From Siphonodentalium dalli (lineage: Eukaryota > Mollusca > Scaphopoda > Gadilida > Siphonodentaliidae), in assembly GCA_032622095.1 (NCBI GenBank), contig CP136064.1, positions 148,987,819-149,051,818 of the forward strand: a stretch of 64,000 bases of DNA, given 5' to 3'. The notes under the pieces are model-generated. The model did not search any database. It was not told where the DNA came from and was given only the letters and a program-made list of their open reading frames with translations. The translations under genes were made by a program, and so were the position numbers. Shown here one piece after another: positions 24,056 through 37,395 of the stretch (the first letter of the stretch is position 1; every line of letters starts with the position of its first letter).

Positions 24056-25196
24056 GGGTGCATTTACATTGCTATAGAACTGTACACAGATCTACACGCA
24101 GACTAGTATAAACGGGTTGATATAGAAATGCACACAGAAAGAAAACGGTATTAGTTCGTGTGAGCAAAAATCATGTCCGCTATACGTCACGGTCAACGCC
24201 GAAGCATTGTGACAGGCAAATCTGTTTTGATTAATTGTTGCTCGGGCTTGGCGAATGTGTTTTAGCGTTAGTTGTCATTTCAACCCGTGTATTTCAAATA
24301 TTGAACACGGACAGGGACGTGGCAACTTTGGGCAAAATTTTCAACAGTTGGAAATTTCATACCTGACACAACATTAGTTGTAATTTCCAAACCAACAATA
24401 GGTTGAAAATGATCTTGTAGTTTGATTTTCAAACATTATATTGGGGGGGGGGGGTATTGTTTTCGGACCAATATTTGCATAATTTCCTACTTTTTATCAA
24501 ATTTTTGGGCTGGAATGGCCATCAGCTGGAAGTTTTCCAACCTTATGGGGGCGGGTGTCAGGTTGGAAATTCCAACACTTGGAAAGATTGTTTCCTGGTC
24601 CCTCCCCGTGGCCAGTCAAAAACTGCTAGTTAATTAAAAATATATATATATTGTCCTACATTGGGTCAACATTGCCATTGGAATTGTCATCAGTTGGAAT
24701 TTTTACTACATTTGGTAAAATAAAGGGTGTTGTAGCCTAACGTGTAGGGTGGATACCCATTCCACACAGATCCAAAATGGGCACCGCCCAGATGGTGTCA
24801 AACAGGAGACCTATAGATATATAGATGATCACCTGAAATCCTAAATATTGGTGGAATCGCCATCTAAAGCTATATGGGTGCTCTCTAGCCTCTCTGTTTG
24901 TGCACACGGTTGTTTCTTGTGTATTCCTATGCGATTTTCATTCTTTCTTCGAACCATTGTCAAGTGGTATAAGGATACAGTTTAAATACATGCGCATACC
25001 AAATCGCTGTTGTCTGCTGATAGTTGATCCATTTTTATGTCTGGCCTAAACTGAAACGACTCGTAGTGAATTGTCAATTGCCAGAGTACTGATCAGCGCG
25101 CGTTCACTATTAGTACTCATATTGTGATCACAGTAATGCGCGACACGTGACTTCATACAGATCTGTATACAGTTCTTTATCAGTGTAAATGCACCC
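24056..25196. mobile_element. Harbinger-type non-autonomous element with TTA target duplication
   Basis: The left end is GGGTGCATTTACATTGCTAT and the right end is the reverse complement of GGGTGCATTTACACTGATAA, with identity continuing through 'AGAACTGTATACAGATCT'. TTA flanks both sides (24053-24055 and 25197-25199). The GGG start and 3-bp TTA duplication fit PIF/Harbinger elements. A paralogous empty site at about 25300-25320 supports the edges. The interior holds a copy of another dispersed repeat (24325-24600) and no transposase. Confidence 0.8.
24325..24600 (+). repeat. Dispersed repeat, second copy inverted at 42690-42960
   Basis: It shares 'CAACAGTTGGAAATTTCATA', 'CACAACATTAGTTG', 'TAGTTTGATTTTC' and 'GTGTCAGGTTGGAAATT' with the reverse complement of 42690-42960. 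Its ends (GTTGGAAATTTC and GGAAATTCCAAC) resemble short inverted repeats, so it may itself be a MITE nested in the Harbinger-type element. Confidence 0.7.
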
Positions 25197-25454
25197 TTAC
25201 GACTTAGAATTTGCTGATTATTTTGTTGCCCGGGTGATAACTTGAATCGTATTTGACAAGGTTCGATATGGGTCCTGTCCGACTATTTCTGTCGGAGTAA
25301 TGCCCCTTTTCCACTTAGAATTTGCTGATTATTTTGTTGCCCGGATGATAACTCGAATATATATAATATCATATAGTATTTAACAGAATGTTATAAACGT
25401 AGTATGTGGGCTTTATATTAGAAAGTCCAAATCAATTCGAATATACAAATATAT

Positions 25455-25517
25455 ATATAAAAAACACAACCCCCCCCCCCCCCCCAAAGCTACCTCTTTT
25501 TTATTCTGGTCTCTAAT

Positions 25518-25565
<48 letters not shown>
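25455..25565. repeat. Poly-C run and AT microsatellite
   Basis: A run of about 17 C near 25470 and an AT dinucleotide array at about 25519-25563. Confidence 0.9.
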
Positions 25566-25566
<1 letters not shown>

Positions 25567-25947
25567 AACAACATAGACAGTTGGAAGTTTGCTTCAGTGA
25601 CTGTTCACAGTGATAGTTTTAAGGCTGATCATTAAATTTAGTTTTATCGGCTTACTTAAAAAAGATTCTTACCTTAATATTTTTATGTGCACTTTATAAA
25701 CTTCATTGACTCATCTTTGTCATGTATTGAGTTTGATATCTTTTGTTAGCAGTTTATAAATAATGTATGTCTCATGTTTGTTATTATATTGTATGTGTTT
25801 ATTATGATTAAATAAAGTTATCATTTAAAATAATGTATTCACTTTCTAAATTATTATTTCGCAAAAAAACCTCAAATACCCCAAAACACAATAGTCTAGA
25901 GTCGCCAATTAGTTAATCCGACTACCTATAACACTAAAGCACATACG

Positions 25948-26430
25948 CCGCTTACACCTTTTAATTGGAGCCGGCCGCTTACACTTTATAGAACGAAAGA
26001 ACGAAAAGTTGAATAAAAGTTGAATAATAGTTCAACAAATTTGTGAATTTAAAAACAATTCAAACGTTAATGTTTTCCATGTCATAACCCGGACATATGT
26101 ACTAAATTTCAGTCATATATCCATTTATAAACAAAGAGGATAATGCGACATCAAGACCGCTTACACCTTTTATTTTGGAGCCGGCCGCATACATGTACAC
26201 TTTATAGTGTGTTTCAGAACGAAAAAGTTGTATAAAATAAACAAATTTGTGAATTTAAAAACAATTCAAACGTTATTGTATTCCATGTCCCAGCCCGGAC
26301 ATATACACCAAATTTCAATAATATTCATTGAGAAACAACGGACCAAACGCCATATAACACCCCATATACACCTTTTATTTCGAGCCGGCCTCGGCATACA
26401 CTTTATAGTGTGTCCCGATAATGGCACCTT
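25948..26430. repeat. Tandem repeat, about 205-bp units, two and a half copies
   Basis: Units start near 25948, 26157 and 26361 with CGCTTACACCTTTTA-like sequence and GGAGCCGGCC, followed by ACACTTTATAG, GAACGAAA, 'AACAAATTTGTGAATTTAAA' and CCGGACATAT. No gene. Confidence 0.75.
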
Positions 26431-27700
26431 CTATAGGTGGCTCCATAATCGTGAGCAAACTTCCTTAATTTGCAGCAGGTATCCATTTGTCATAACAACT
26501 GCGTAGTTTAATTTGGAAAGTTCCCCAATTAATAGCGTAAATAGAGCGACTGTATTTGACAGAGAAGGCCTCTGTTATTGATTATCAAGTTGATATACAC
26601 TAAAAAACGACAAATGCACATGCCCGTTCAATATTAATAGTCTATTCTCCCCATGTTACTGCAAATGTTTTACATGACAACTGTTAATATATTTGGGCTG
26701 AATTCATCTGATGTGGTATGATTCCTCAAAATAAACAACAAAACCATCGTTACTTGGAAATGTAGTTTGGGCTAACATTTACACAAATCCTCCACCTCAT
26801 TTATTTCGACGCACACGTCAGTTGGAAACCCACTCCCATATAAACACCCAAAATGGGTGAAATAATTATTGTTTCATATATATATTTATTGTTATTTGTG
26901 TTGGTGTAATTGTCAATAAACTTATCTTATCTTTTCTAAGCAATGAGCAGGAGAAGTTTATCAAGCAAGCCTTCATTCTTATTTGTACTTCCGACCTACC
27001 ATTTTTTACCAAAAAAAAACACCGCTCTAAATATAGAACACCGTAATTTTAATAAACTGATGCCCTGCCGGTTACAGGGTCAGAAATGTAGTATGACGGG
27101 TGCGCTCGGTCAGAGCTTGTAGTTGAGTCATAACGTCATGCAGAGTTTACCTCCCCATTAATGACTCGATTCGTCAGAAAGGAAGTATGAATGGCGCGCT
27201 CTGGTAGAGATAATAGTTGAGTAAGGAGACGTTATATGCGACTGCCTACCACGACTCCCTCATCCGAAGGCTCGACGCTGGAAAATCATAATTGGTTTGG
27301 CTCGATCTCTTTCTCAAATGAGAGAGAGAGTTATCTGAACTTGGATGGATTCCTAGAAGAGACCTGCACAGTAATCCGTATACATGGGTTAAGATAGTAG
27401 ACAATTATTATAATCTCCCCTCATATCTCACTAAACCATTGCCTCCTACAATCGGCGAACCATATCGATATCCCATTAGAAACCCACTGCGATGTGTGAA
27501 CTATAGTTTACTTTACCCTATTACGACCCCGAAACGACAAATGACAAATTGTCATTAATATACACGAGTCTCTATGGAAATACATTGGAACCCCTTCATT
27601 CTATAATAAACACATTTTTATTGCCGGATTCGCAAAACCAATGGTCTGAACTTCGACAAATGCGAAAAGTGCGTCTCCCTCACACTACAGTTTAACTCGT
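26431..27700. other. Non-coding stretch upstream of LINE fragment
   Basis: A weak direct repeat of about 110 bp near 27060-27230 (GTAGTATGACGGGTGCGCTC and GAAGTATGAATGGCGCGCTC). 27340-27560 may be decayed LINE sequence, but no frame is clear. Confidence 0.35.
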
Positions 27701-28681
27701 GGCTCAGTCGTTACCAAAGCAAGAACGCACTGTCTGTCAATTAAGAATCAGTTTGAACTATTTGATATACAAGTGTTGCCGATTCTCACGTACGGCTGTG
27801 AAATTTGGGGTTTCGGAAATAACGACATAATAAAGAATGTTCACAGGAAATTTATCAAGCACGTTTTGAAGCTTAAACAATCAACGCCAAATTACATGAT
27901 ATATGAAGAGAATGGAAGATCGCCGATCGATGTAACTATTCGTTTCAGAATGGTGAAATATTGGTTCAAATTGATACACATGGACGGAAATAGATACTGT
28001 AAAATTCTGTATGACTTGGCTAGAACTTATCATGAAAATTCCGTACCGAGCATTCACTGGATGAGAAAGATCTGCATTATTTTAATAAACTGTGGTCAAG
28101 GACATCTTTTATCTACTGGGAATTTATCAAACCCAGATACTATTCTCGAATATGTTAAATGTAGTCTTATCGGCAATTACAGAATCAGTTGGCAAAATGA
28201 CATAGACACATCCAGTAGAGGTAAAATATACAGAATCTTCAAGCACGACCTAAATTTCGAAGAATTCTTAACGACAGAAATAGAACTATATACATTTTGT
28301 AGATTTAGAACAAGCAATGATTACATGCCAATCGAAACCAGTCGATGGTCAAGCGCTGTTGAAGCCGATAACACATGTACCTTATGCGACGATAACAAAG
28401 TTGGTGATGACTTTCATTATTTGCTTGAATGCAAGAATTTTAGCGAATTACGAAAACGATATTTGCCAAGGATATATTTGCATATATCGAATACAATTTA
28501 TATAATTGTAATGAATAATATATTGAACATGACAGATTTGGCGTCGTTGCGTAGATTGTGTGCTTTTATCCGAATTATTAATCCTGTAATTTTTGTTTTC
28601 TCAATGTCCATATATTATAACTTGGATCAGATAATAAAGCATATATATAGTATAGTAATGCCTGCTGACAGGATTCTATAA
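27701..28681 (+). pseudogene. LINE fragment, C-terminal part after reverse transcriptase
   Basis: The frame is open from about 27701 through an ATG-like position at 27773 to a stop at 28681. KARTHCLSIKNQFELFDIQV then LPILTYGCEIWGF is the block just after the reverse-transcriptase palm in CR1/L2/Jockey-type and related non-LTR elements. About 190 residues further is CTLCDDNKVGDDFHYLLEC, the CxxC...HxxxxC zinc knuckle near the C-terminus of such ORFs. The endonuclease and catalytic reverse-transcriptase motifs are absent. This is a 5'-truncated copy, as is usual for target-primed insertion. It has no poly(A) tail or 3' repeat that I can identify. Confidence 0.8.
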
Positions 28682-29738
28682 ATTCAGTTTACTTATGCCC
28701 CGAATGCATGTGAACCAACTCCTGATTACTCCAGGTCTCTCTATGATATCTTGATCACAAAATATATGGTTAAAGATGCATAATCTGAATTAATGCTCGC
28801 AAATTACAATTTTGGGGGTAAAAACAATATTTTATTCGAGTTGAGGAACCCATCCACCTAAGTTCAGAGTGATCAGATATCGATGTTTGAAATCTATTAT
28901 TTTTCACCACCAATAATTTTAGGTGGCCCAGTAAACAGTTGACGACGATTGGTCTCGGACCATATTGCGGATGAAGATGGATAACTCTAAAATCAAGTGG
29001 CTTTTTATGTCAAATATTTGACAAACCGGCAAAATTTAGTTGAACAAAATGTTGATAAATAACAGGTTTTGTACAATTTTATACTATATTTGACTTTTTT
29101 GGCGGGCAATTACTCGATTCTGATAACTGAAGCGGCATTTCAAAAAAAATTGTTGTTGTTGTTGTTGGAATCTGATGATATGGGGACCATCGAATCGGAT
29201 TGAATACCTTTAAATCCCAAACGTTTCATATATACATCAGTCTTTTGTATCCGAGACCTTGGATTGCAGCTCCAATTTCAAAACTGCACCTCAAAATCAA
29301 TCGTGTGCTGACGGTCACGCGTATCTTAGTTGGTAGAATCAGTCATTCGGTTCGTCCAAGAGTTCGCGCGACAGTTAAATATTTCCGAGTTGCACAGGGG
29401 GGGGGGGGGGGGGGCGGTGTCAAATTATGTTTTCCGAGCTCGTATGAGGTGGCGGTTTGTTTTCAAGAGGACCAAAAAGCAATTATGTCCATAGCTAAAA
29501 AAAAATGTCCTCCATATATACTTTTCAACTATTTTTTTCCTTTACACCTAGAGATAATATAATTTCAACATCAAAACTACATTTAGACAGTCAGTTTAGA
29601 TTGTTTCTTGTTGTATAATTACTAAATACCTGCTCTATGTCAGTTTATGTCACTCCGAACATAAAATGCATGGACGCGTTGCATAAGCAATCACTGCCAT
29701 GTCAAATTGAGCTAATCACATTCACCAACCTGTAGTAG

Positions 29739-29850
29739 CAGTATAGCGTATATGCCCAGGAACTGTGTTGTGGAAGGAACAATTTTAATGGCTTTGTACT
29801 GTGTTTCTCCACAGATCTGAGGCAATTACATGTCAGTGTACAATAGACTG
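29739..29850 (+). repeat. 112-bp direct repeat, second copy 33171-33282
   Basis: CAGTATAGCGTATATGCCCA to GACTG, with only a few differences from the copy inside the Tbx2/3 intron. One copy lies downstream of the gene and the other in its 10.4-kb intron. Confidence 0.85.
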
Positions 29851-30814
29851 GTAGGTAAATTTTAGGAAACAGAGAGTAAGTGGTGAAAATTCTAGTATTC
29901 TTCCGAAAAAATTTGATTTTGTGTTTCTAGTTGGGGTGGGTGTAGGTAAAAACTTGCTAAAATGGAAAACAGAATTTGGCCGAGGTATTGTGGGTCCAAA
30001 AAACGGTGAAAGTTAAAAAAAAAAAAAGTATCGTACGTGTCAGTGTATATGTGTCTGCTAATCTTTTCCGACACCCCATACGTTGCATTGCATTTTCCCA
30101 TGCTAACCTGTTCTTTTCTGAATGAATTCTCCCATCAGTTTTAAAAGTATACATTGGCTTAGTCGAATATTTATATGGAAAGATGTTCAGGAATTAAAAG
30201 CAGACGAACAGATAATACAAATGTAGAAGGTTCCTGTTTATCGGTGGGAAGGTTCAGATAATATATTGGGATTCAAATGATATTGATATGAAAGTTTGTC
30301 GGATATTTGATGAGTCGGCTTTCAGATCAAACCATGTAATTTGTCACTTCTGTCACGTTCAATGATCAATTGAACTTGAAAAAAAATATACGAAAGACTT
30401 ATGTAGACATGTGCTCTATATGTCTCGCAGAAGCTTTTTGAAGTCATAGAATTCGATATGGAACATTGACGAGCGTTCCGTGTTAATATTTTCCTGATAT
30501 GATAGTGACACAGAGCGTCTGTGTCACTTTTACGGTAAGTGCTTTTGCTATACAAAGTCTGTATATTAGTATTTCGTGTATATCGACCAATTTTGGCCGG
30601 AACGTAACAAAAATGAGAAATCACTAAGTTAAATTTGAGGGCTGAAGATTACGAGTTACATTTCAAGCACGGATGGCCTTAGTTGTATAGGTTATAATTT
30701 AGAAACAAAAGTTACCTAATTATGAAAGTTTCCGCAAGAAAATAGTAATAGTATAATGATAGTATGCATACAATATTATCAACACAAAACAACTTTGTGT
30801 GAGCCGAGTATTTG

Positions 30815-30820
30815 TTTATT
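30815..30820 (-). promoter_or_regulatory. Candidate poly(A) signal of Tbx2/3
   Basis: AATAAA on the minus strand, about 415 bp after the stop codon, would give a modest 3' UTR. Other A/T-rich hexamers exist, so this is only the best nearby candidate. Confidence 0.3.
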
Positions 30821-31234
30821 TACAGCACGTAAAACACAACACCGTGGTGATTATTTTTTTTTGGAGAATGATTCATGGTGACTCATTCAATACTTAAATC
30901 TTGAGCGGCGAAGATCAGCAAGCGCTATTTCTGTGTGTGCGTGTATACGATCTTGACAACAACATGCTATTTATGCGATATTTGTGATTGCTATAAGAAC
31001 AAAATATGTCTATATTTTAATATTATTCTTTCTGTTTATAGCGGGTTTAACGGGTGTGACTATTTTGAACAGCAATACCTATCGCGAAGGCCATCCGTCT
31101 CTTTTAAGTCATGTCGGAACGACTAAAATCTAAATCCTGCATTTGGGTCAGCAATCTATTCTGTTTTAATAAATTTAACGAACAAACAAACACATATAGC
31201 ACTTGACAAATCACAAAACATACATGCTAGAATG

Positions 31235-32229
31235 TCAGTACTTTGATAGACCATCAACCATACTTTCAATGTTCATGATATCAGATTTACGTCTCACTCT
31301 TGTTGTGGGATGGGCGGCGTCTTTCGTATCAGTAGGTTTCTGTAGAAATATCGCTGGCTGCGCATGTGGAGAAATACAAGTGTCACGTACAGACGATTCC
31401 GTTTCCTTGAGATTAGAGTCAATGGAAGATGCCGTTGTGTGAGAATAAGGTGAGAATCGGTGTCCTTTAGACATGGGTGGTCGAAATGGACCGAAGGATG
31501 AACACGACGTTGATGATTTCAGTCCCAGATAACTGCCACCATAAGTTTGAGAATCGCGAGACTCTCTCGAAATGTTCCTCGGCGATTCAGCATTTCCACA
31601 AACGCCACTATCATGAGATGAGTTTTTGAAGCCACAGACTGATGGTAGGCCCGGAATCATCGACCCATGAATTCCTTGATACCCATGAGAATGCAGCAAC
31701 AGGTGACTTATCGAAAACGGAAGCGACGCACCGGAAGCGTGTTGATACATGCTGCCGAATGGAAAGAGGTATGGAAACATTGATAAGTTAGGTCTGGGCT
31801 GCACTATTCCGATATTTGGTGGTGACTTTGGTTCGTCCAATGGAGAGTGAAAGCTGCTCCTTCTATGTGTTGCCTCGACTTCCTCTCTCGAAGAATTGCT
31901 CAGACTACTCAACATGTTTTGAACAGAGAACTTTGACACCAAAGGATTTTTTCCCTCTGAATGGCTGTCTGTGCGAGATAGGCGTGGCGAGCTGCTATGT
32001 CTTGTTTCTGCATCTGATTCGGCGGAAACAATGCTCGTACGCTCATCCTCTTTCTTCAATACAACATCTGAAACATGTTCATGATTGTCCACAGCCGGTA
32101 TTGAAATAACAGTTTCGCATCTGAATGCTGTTTTGTTTATACCCTGGACTTCAGATGGAAAGATATTCTCAGTGTTGGTACTTTGAATTTCTTCATCAGC
32201 AGGACTAGATGGCAAATCCCCGCCTGGTT
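31235..32229 (-). CDS. Tbx2/3: Tbx2/3 last coding exon, C-terminal regulatory region
   Basis: This 995-bp exon encodes about 330 residues, starting at [14 protein letters not shown] after the acceptor TCGTTTGCAG and ending at VDGLSKY and a stop. It is Ser-, Pro- and acid-rich, as expected for a transcription-factor tail. Two stretches resemble eh1 (Groucho-binding) motifs: FSVQNML and [13 protein letters not shown]. The second lies beside an aromatic patch ([13 protein letters not shown]), and the pair resembles the repression region of vertebrate TBX2/3 (PFHLSQHML next to YPYTY). The final [17 protein letters not shown] matches the conserved C-terminal motif of the class. No frameshift is seen. 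The two-motif interpretation is an inference. Confidence 0.9.
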
Positions 32230-35200
32230 CTGCAAACGATATTAAAGGCCCAGTAATGATAAATCTCAATAAAAAAGACCGCACGATTTTATGCCCGACA
32301 TAGGACCAACGGCTTATACACAGATAATTTAGATAAAATAACCATATGGTTCTAATAATACATGGTACTGCCTTTGTATTTAAGTATTAATATAAGTTGG
32401 CACCAATTATTCTTTTATTGAAGGAGTGCGTGTATACTATAGCTTACATTAGCTTGTACACGACTAATCGACAAATAAATGTTAGAAAGCTGCGAATGTA
32501 AGTTTCTCTAATTGGACATAGGGTTGTAGATATATTAATGCTGCTCATAATGTTCCAGCCTCAAATGAAACCTACTACAGTTGTTCGCTTGCATCACGAC
32601 CTGGGAACATAACGAAGAATAGAAAGCTCCCTCTTGTTTTACAGAATGCAACAATTAAGGGACAAAATATATAGCAACATCATTGCAATAACAAGCTACA
32701 TCGAAGATCACTCAGCCTAACCTCAACCTTACCTGTACATATATCTGTTGTTTTAATTTCGGGACTCGGCGAAACATCGGGAATGTCCGTGACGTCTAAG
32801 TCACATATTTCAACGTTCTCGTCTTCATCGTCACTCTCATCTTCCACCCGAAGATCCATTTGCTCCACTCGTCGTTCTGTAACAACCGATTCTGACCTTG
32901 ACCCTAGCCTCCTTCTGTGAAGTTCACGTTGTTTCAAATGTTCGGCTGATGTCGTCTGTGTAATCGTGATTTGTTGGCTGTGGGGAATATGTCGCCTGAA
33001 ACGCAGATACAAACACTGAATGTGGGAAAGATGTATACACTGAAACGAAATAGTGGTTGTATAAATGAAGGGCTGAGTCAGTCTCCGCAATACCAAAGTG
33101 GAAATGATTTTAAAAGTGCCGTCTACTATAGTAATAATTTTACTCTTATATCCTAACTGTTTATACTATACAGTATAGCGTATATGCCCAGGAACTGTGT
33201 TGTGAAAGGAATAATTTTAATGGCCTTGCACTGTGTTTCTCCTCAGATCTGAGGCAATTATATGGCAGTGTACGTTAGACTGTATATACCAGGGGCCGTA
33301 TTCACCAAGTGTGTTTATTTTTATAAACCATGTAGTTTATTTGGTAGCGGATGAACGCACAAGGTATCATCGCTATAGCGTTAACGACATACGCTGTCGA
33401 TGATGTGATTGACCCAATCTATCAGATTTGTAGTTGTATTTGTCAATGTATTACAAGAAAACCATTATCAGAAATGTTAACGCCCTCAAATTATATTATT
33501 ATGCATAAATATAAATAATAAACAAAAATGTAAAATATATTGGTTACATGAATTCTCAGAATTCTCAGAATTCCGTTAAAACAACTAATCCTTCATATTA
33601 TTACAAAAAACTACGGCTTATTACTGCAGGTTTCTAATTCACCACACCAGAAGTCTCTAAATGCGGGAAAAAAATCGGAGTCATTGTGTTCCCGCCATAA
33701 AATCTTCAACAGTGGTCCATCCATTGTTGATATCTAAACATTGAAAGCAATTAATGCGGTCATAATAGTTACATACTGCAACTATCAATCCAGCGAATTT
33801 GATATGATTGATACAACAAACCACTATTATGATGATCGTGTCGTTATTTGTTAGAAATACGTACCATGCAATTGACATAATTATACGCACCCGTTCCCTC
33901 ATTAAAATGAACATATTGCGACCATTTTAGGGGATCTCCGCGAATTCGGGGAACTCCGCAAATAGATCTCCGCAAACAGGGACCTACTGCGAATTGTCAC
34001 AACAGGCTATCTATCAGTTGGTTGAATACTATTTCCCTTTTTACTAAAGTAAATTAACAAGTAAATATCGAATGACGATACATATATTTGTAAACAAGCA
34101 TTGCAAATAATGTTATTGTGACGAAAAGTCGCAAGACTTGTTCCGTATTATGATGATCATCATCATGACATGATTGATAGAACAAACCACTATTATGATG
34201 ATCGTGTCGTTATTTGTTTAAAATACGTATCAATTGACATATACGCACCCGTTCCCTCATTAAAATCAACATATTTCGACCATTTTAGGCGACCTCCGCG
34301 AATTCGGGGAACTCCGCAAATAGACCTCCGCAAACAGGGACCTACTGAGAATTGTCACAACCGGAAAAAGGAAAAACCAATTATCTATTTATAAAAGCTA
34401 CACAGACACACGGCGAATTCGGCGACACACGGCGTTCTAAAATTTGCCCACCAGTTTTCACCCGATGGGCGTGAATGACTAAATCGCGAGCAATAAGGCC
34501 CGTTTCAAACGACGAATTTTTGGGTTGGGGTGGTACCACTGATTTATAATTAATTATATATAGCTGTAAACCGGTAGTCTCTTATTTATAATAATTCATA
34601 TATACATATTCATATATTTGGGTCGGGGTGGTACCACTGATTTATAATTAATTATATATAGCTGTATACCGGTAGTCTCTTATTTATAATAATTCATATA
34701 TACATATACCAGTATTCCTTATTATAAGGGGTAGAGTGTGGTAGCCTATGATTTATAATATTTCATATATACCGGTATTCCTTATTATAATGGGTAGAGA
34801 GTGGTCGCCTATATATATGTTTACTAGAAGGTGACCCGACTTCGTCCGGGCTTTGACCTTGAATTGACCATTTTGAAGGTCAAGGTCAGGTGGGGTCAAA
34901 CACCAACACCCCAAAAATGGTGGAAATCGGCCCAGCGGATACCGGGAAATCGGCCCAGCGGATACCGAGATACCCTATGCATCAAATTTCGTCCTAAAAA
35001 ATCCGCCAGTTTAACCCGATTTGATTTCCACTCAAGTATATAAACGCGCCTCACATACACACGCTCATTAATTATCAAGTTTCAACGTAAAGATAAATTA
35101 CCATCGGTGCCCGAGATATCGCCAAGACGTCTGAAACAGTCAAATGCATCGGCCGGTTAAGCGTTAACGTGATCTAACGGTATGGCCTCTAACGACGTCA

Positions 35201-37357
35201 TAGAAGTTACGCATTGTTTTTATCCTGATGGAAGATAGTACCACTTCTTCTTGATAATTGAGGCAGATAACTAAAACGGATACATACGCATTATATATCG
35301 TTGGAAAGAGGAAACACGAAAGATTCCCACAGTGTCATTATTATGACTGGCATTTTATTATTCGCGCTGTTTCGAATCGATTTGTAAGCACCGAACTCAA
35401 ATGAAAGTCCCGTAACACAGCGTAAAAACAGATTTGACCTCGGCACGTGAAAAGTTGACCTCGGATCTGAAAATTAATATGCCTATGCCACTTCCCGATC
35501 GATAGTACCCTCACATACGAAGTTTCATCGAAATCGGGTCGGCCGTTTTCGAGTTCATCGCGAACACACACACACACACAGACCACACACACACACACAG
35601 ACAGATCTTCCAAAATATATAATAGATAGATATATATATCTATTATATATTTTGGAAGATCTGTCTGTGTGTGTGTGGTGTGTGTGTGTGTTCGCGATGA
35701 ACTCGAAAACGGCCGAACCGATTTCGATGAAACTTCGTATGTGAGGCTACTATCGGCCGGGAAGTGGCATAGGCATATTAATTTTCAGATCCGAGGTCAA
35801 CTTTTCACGTGCCGAGGTCAAATCTGTTTTTACGCTGTGTTACGGGACTTTCATTTGAGTTCGGTGCTTACAAATCGATTCGAAACAGCGCGAATACTAA
35901 AATGCCAGTCATAATAATGACACTGTGAGAATCTTTCGTGTTTCCTCTTTCCAACGATATATAATGCGTATGTATCCGTTTTAGTTATCTGCCTCAATTA
36001 TCAAGAATAAGTGGTTCTATCTCCCATCAGGATAAAAACAATGCGTAACTTCTATGACGTCGTTAGAGGTCATAACGTTAGATCACGTTAACGCTTAACC
36101 GGCCGATGCATTTGACTGTTTCAGACGTCTTGGCGATATCTCGGGCACCGATGGTAATTTATCTTTACGTTGAAACTTGATAATTAATGAGCGTGTGTAT
36201 ATGAGGCGCGTTTATATACTTGAGTGGAAATCAAATCGGGTTAAACTGGCGGATTTTTACGGACGAAATTTGATGCATAGGGTATCTCGGTATCCGCTGG
36301 GCCGATTTCCCGGTATCCGCTGGGCCGATTTCCACCATTTTTGGGGTGTTGGTGTTTGACCCCACCTGACCTTGACCTTCAAAATGGTCAATTCAAGGTC
36401 AAAGCCCGGACGAAGTCGGGTCACCTTCTAGTATATATATATATATATATATATAAAGATGCTGACTTTATGGCCAAATGGTTATAACTTACTAGATATT
36501 ATATTGCGCGCCATTTTTATATCAGCAGTGATTACGTCACATTACGCGCCATTGATATTACGTTGCATCTTGTATATGTAACTGTGTAACGTTGTATTAT
36601 ATTCATTGTGAGTGAACTTGAGAAAGGCGAAAGCTTGTTCGTATATAAATTTTAAAGGTCTTAAAGGGGTACTGTACCCCAATTTCAATAAATTCCCGGT
36701 GACAATAGCGATCTAATATGAATATTATATTATAAAATAACTAATTTGAGTCGACGATGTCTACTGAAAACGTTTCGGTTACTGAACAGGCTATCGTAAA
36801 AGTTAAATTGAATTATTTAATATAAATTCATTTATGGCTGGAGTCATAAAATGGAGAATTATGCCATTACGAGTTACCGTTCTTGAAATCGCATATGTTG
36901 CGTGTATTTTATCGACGGCCGTTCGCGAACATTATTGAGTTGCAAACAAAACATGTTACCTGCAAAAGAAGGCCCGTTATAACCGATTCGGAAAGAAACA
37001 AAGAGTCATAAAGCGTCAAGTATTTTATAGGGAGTGAGATTGTTCGATGGAAGAGATTGAATGCATCAATCGAAGCTGTGAGCAATGAACTTCCGGTTCT
37101 TCCTGCGACCGCGTCTTCTCCGGTGAAGGTCAAAAACATGGCGCGTAGTTTGAAATCGTAATATTTTTGTTTCCAAGATCAATATTTTCTTCGCTAAATT
37201 AGGTTTATACGAAACTCATATAACACGAACACAATCTAACTTGAAAGTTATTTCAATGGGAGTAAATAAAAAAATCGCCTATCTTTGTGAACAGTACCCC
37301 TTTAAAGGTGTTATTTCACAATCCATCATCATACTGTATATATATTTTTTGAAGACC

Positions 37358-37395
<38 letters not shown>

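Larger units (their letters stand above)
23745..25440. repeat. Host repeat interrupted by a MITE
   Basis: Units share 'TTTGCTGATTATTTTGTTGC', 'CGGATGATAACT', 'TTTCTGACGGAGTTATGC' and 'GGGTTCGGTCCGACCA'. They lie at 23745-24055 and 25197-25440, on both sides of the element at 24056-25196. One unit at 25290-25350 is an uninterrupted version of the invaded site. Confidence 0.7.
28682..31234. other. Non-coding stretch downstream of Tbx2/3
   Basis: It contains a run of about 18 G (29397-29414), a 112-bp repeat (29739-29850, second copy at 33171-33282) and the dispersed fragment at 30113-30265. The ORF at 30322-30624 has no domain. The last 400 bp before 31235 should be the 3' UTR of Tbx2/3. Confidence 0.5.

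Noticed and set aside
37360-37394. CRISPR-like regular repeats
   Set aside because: CTGT runs and core repeats are tandem without unique spacers, in a eukaryotic genome.
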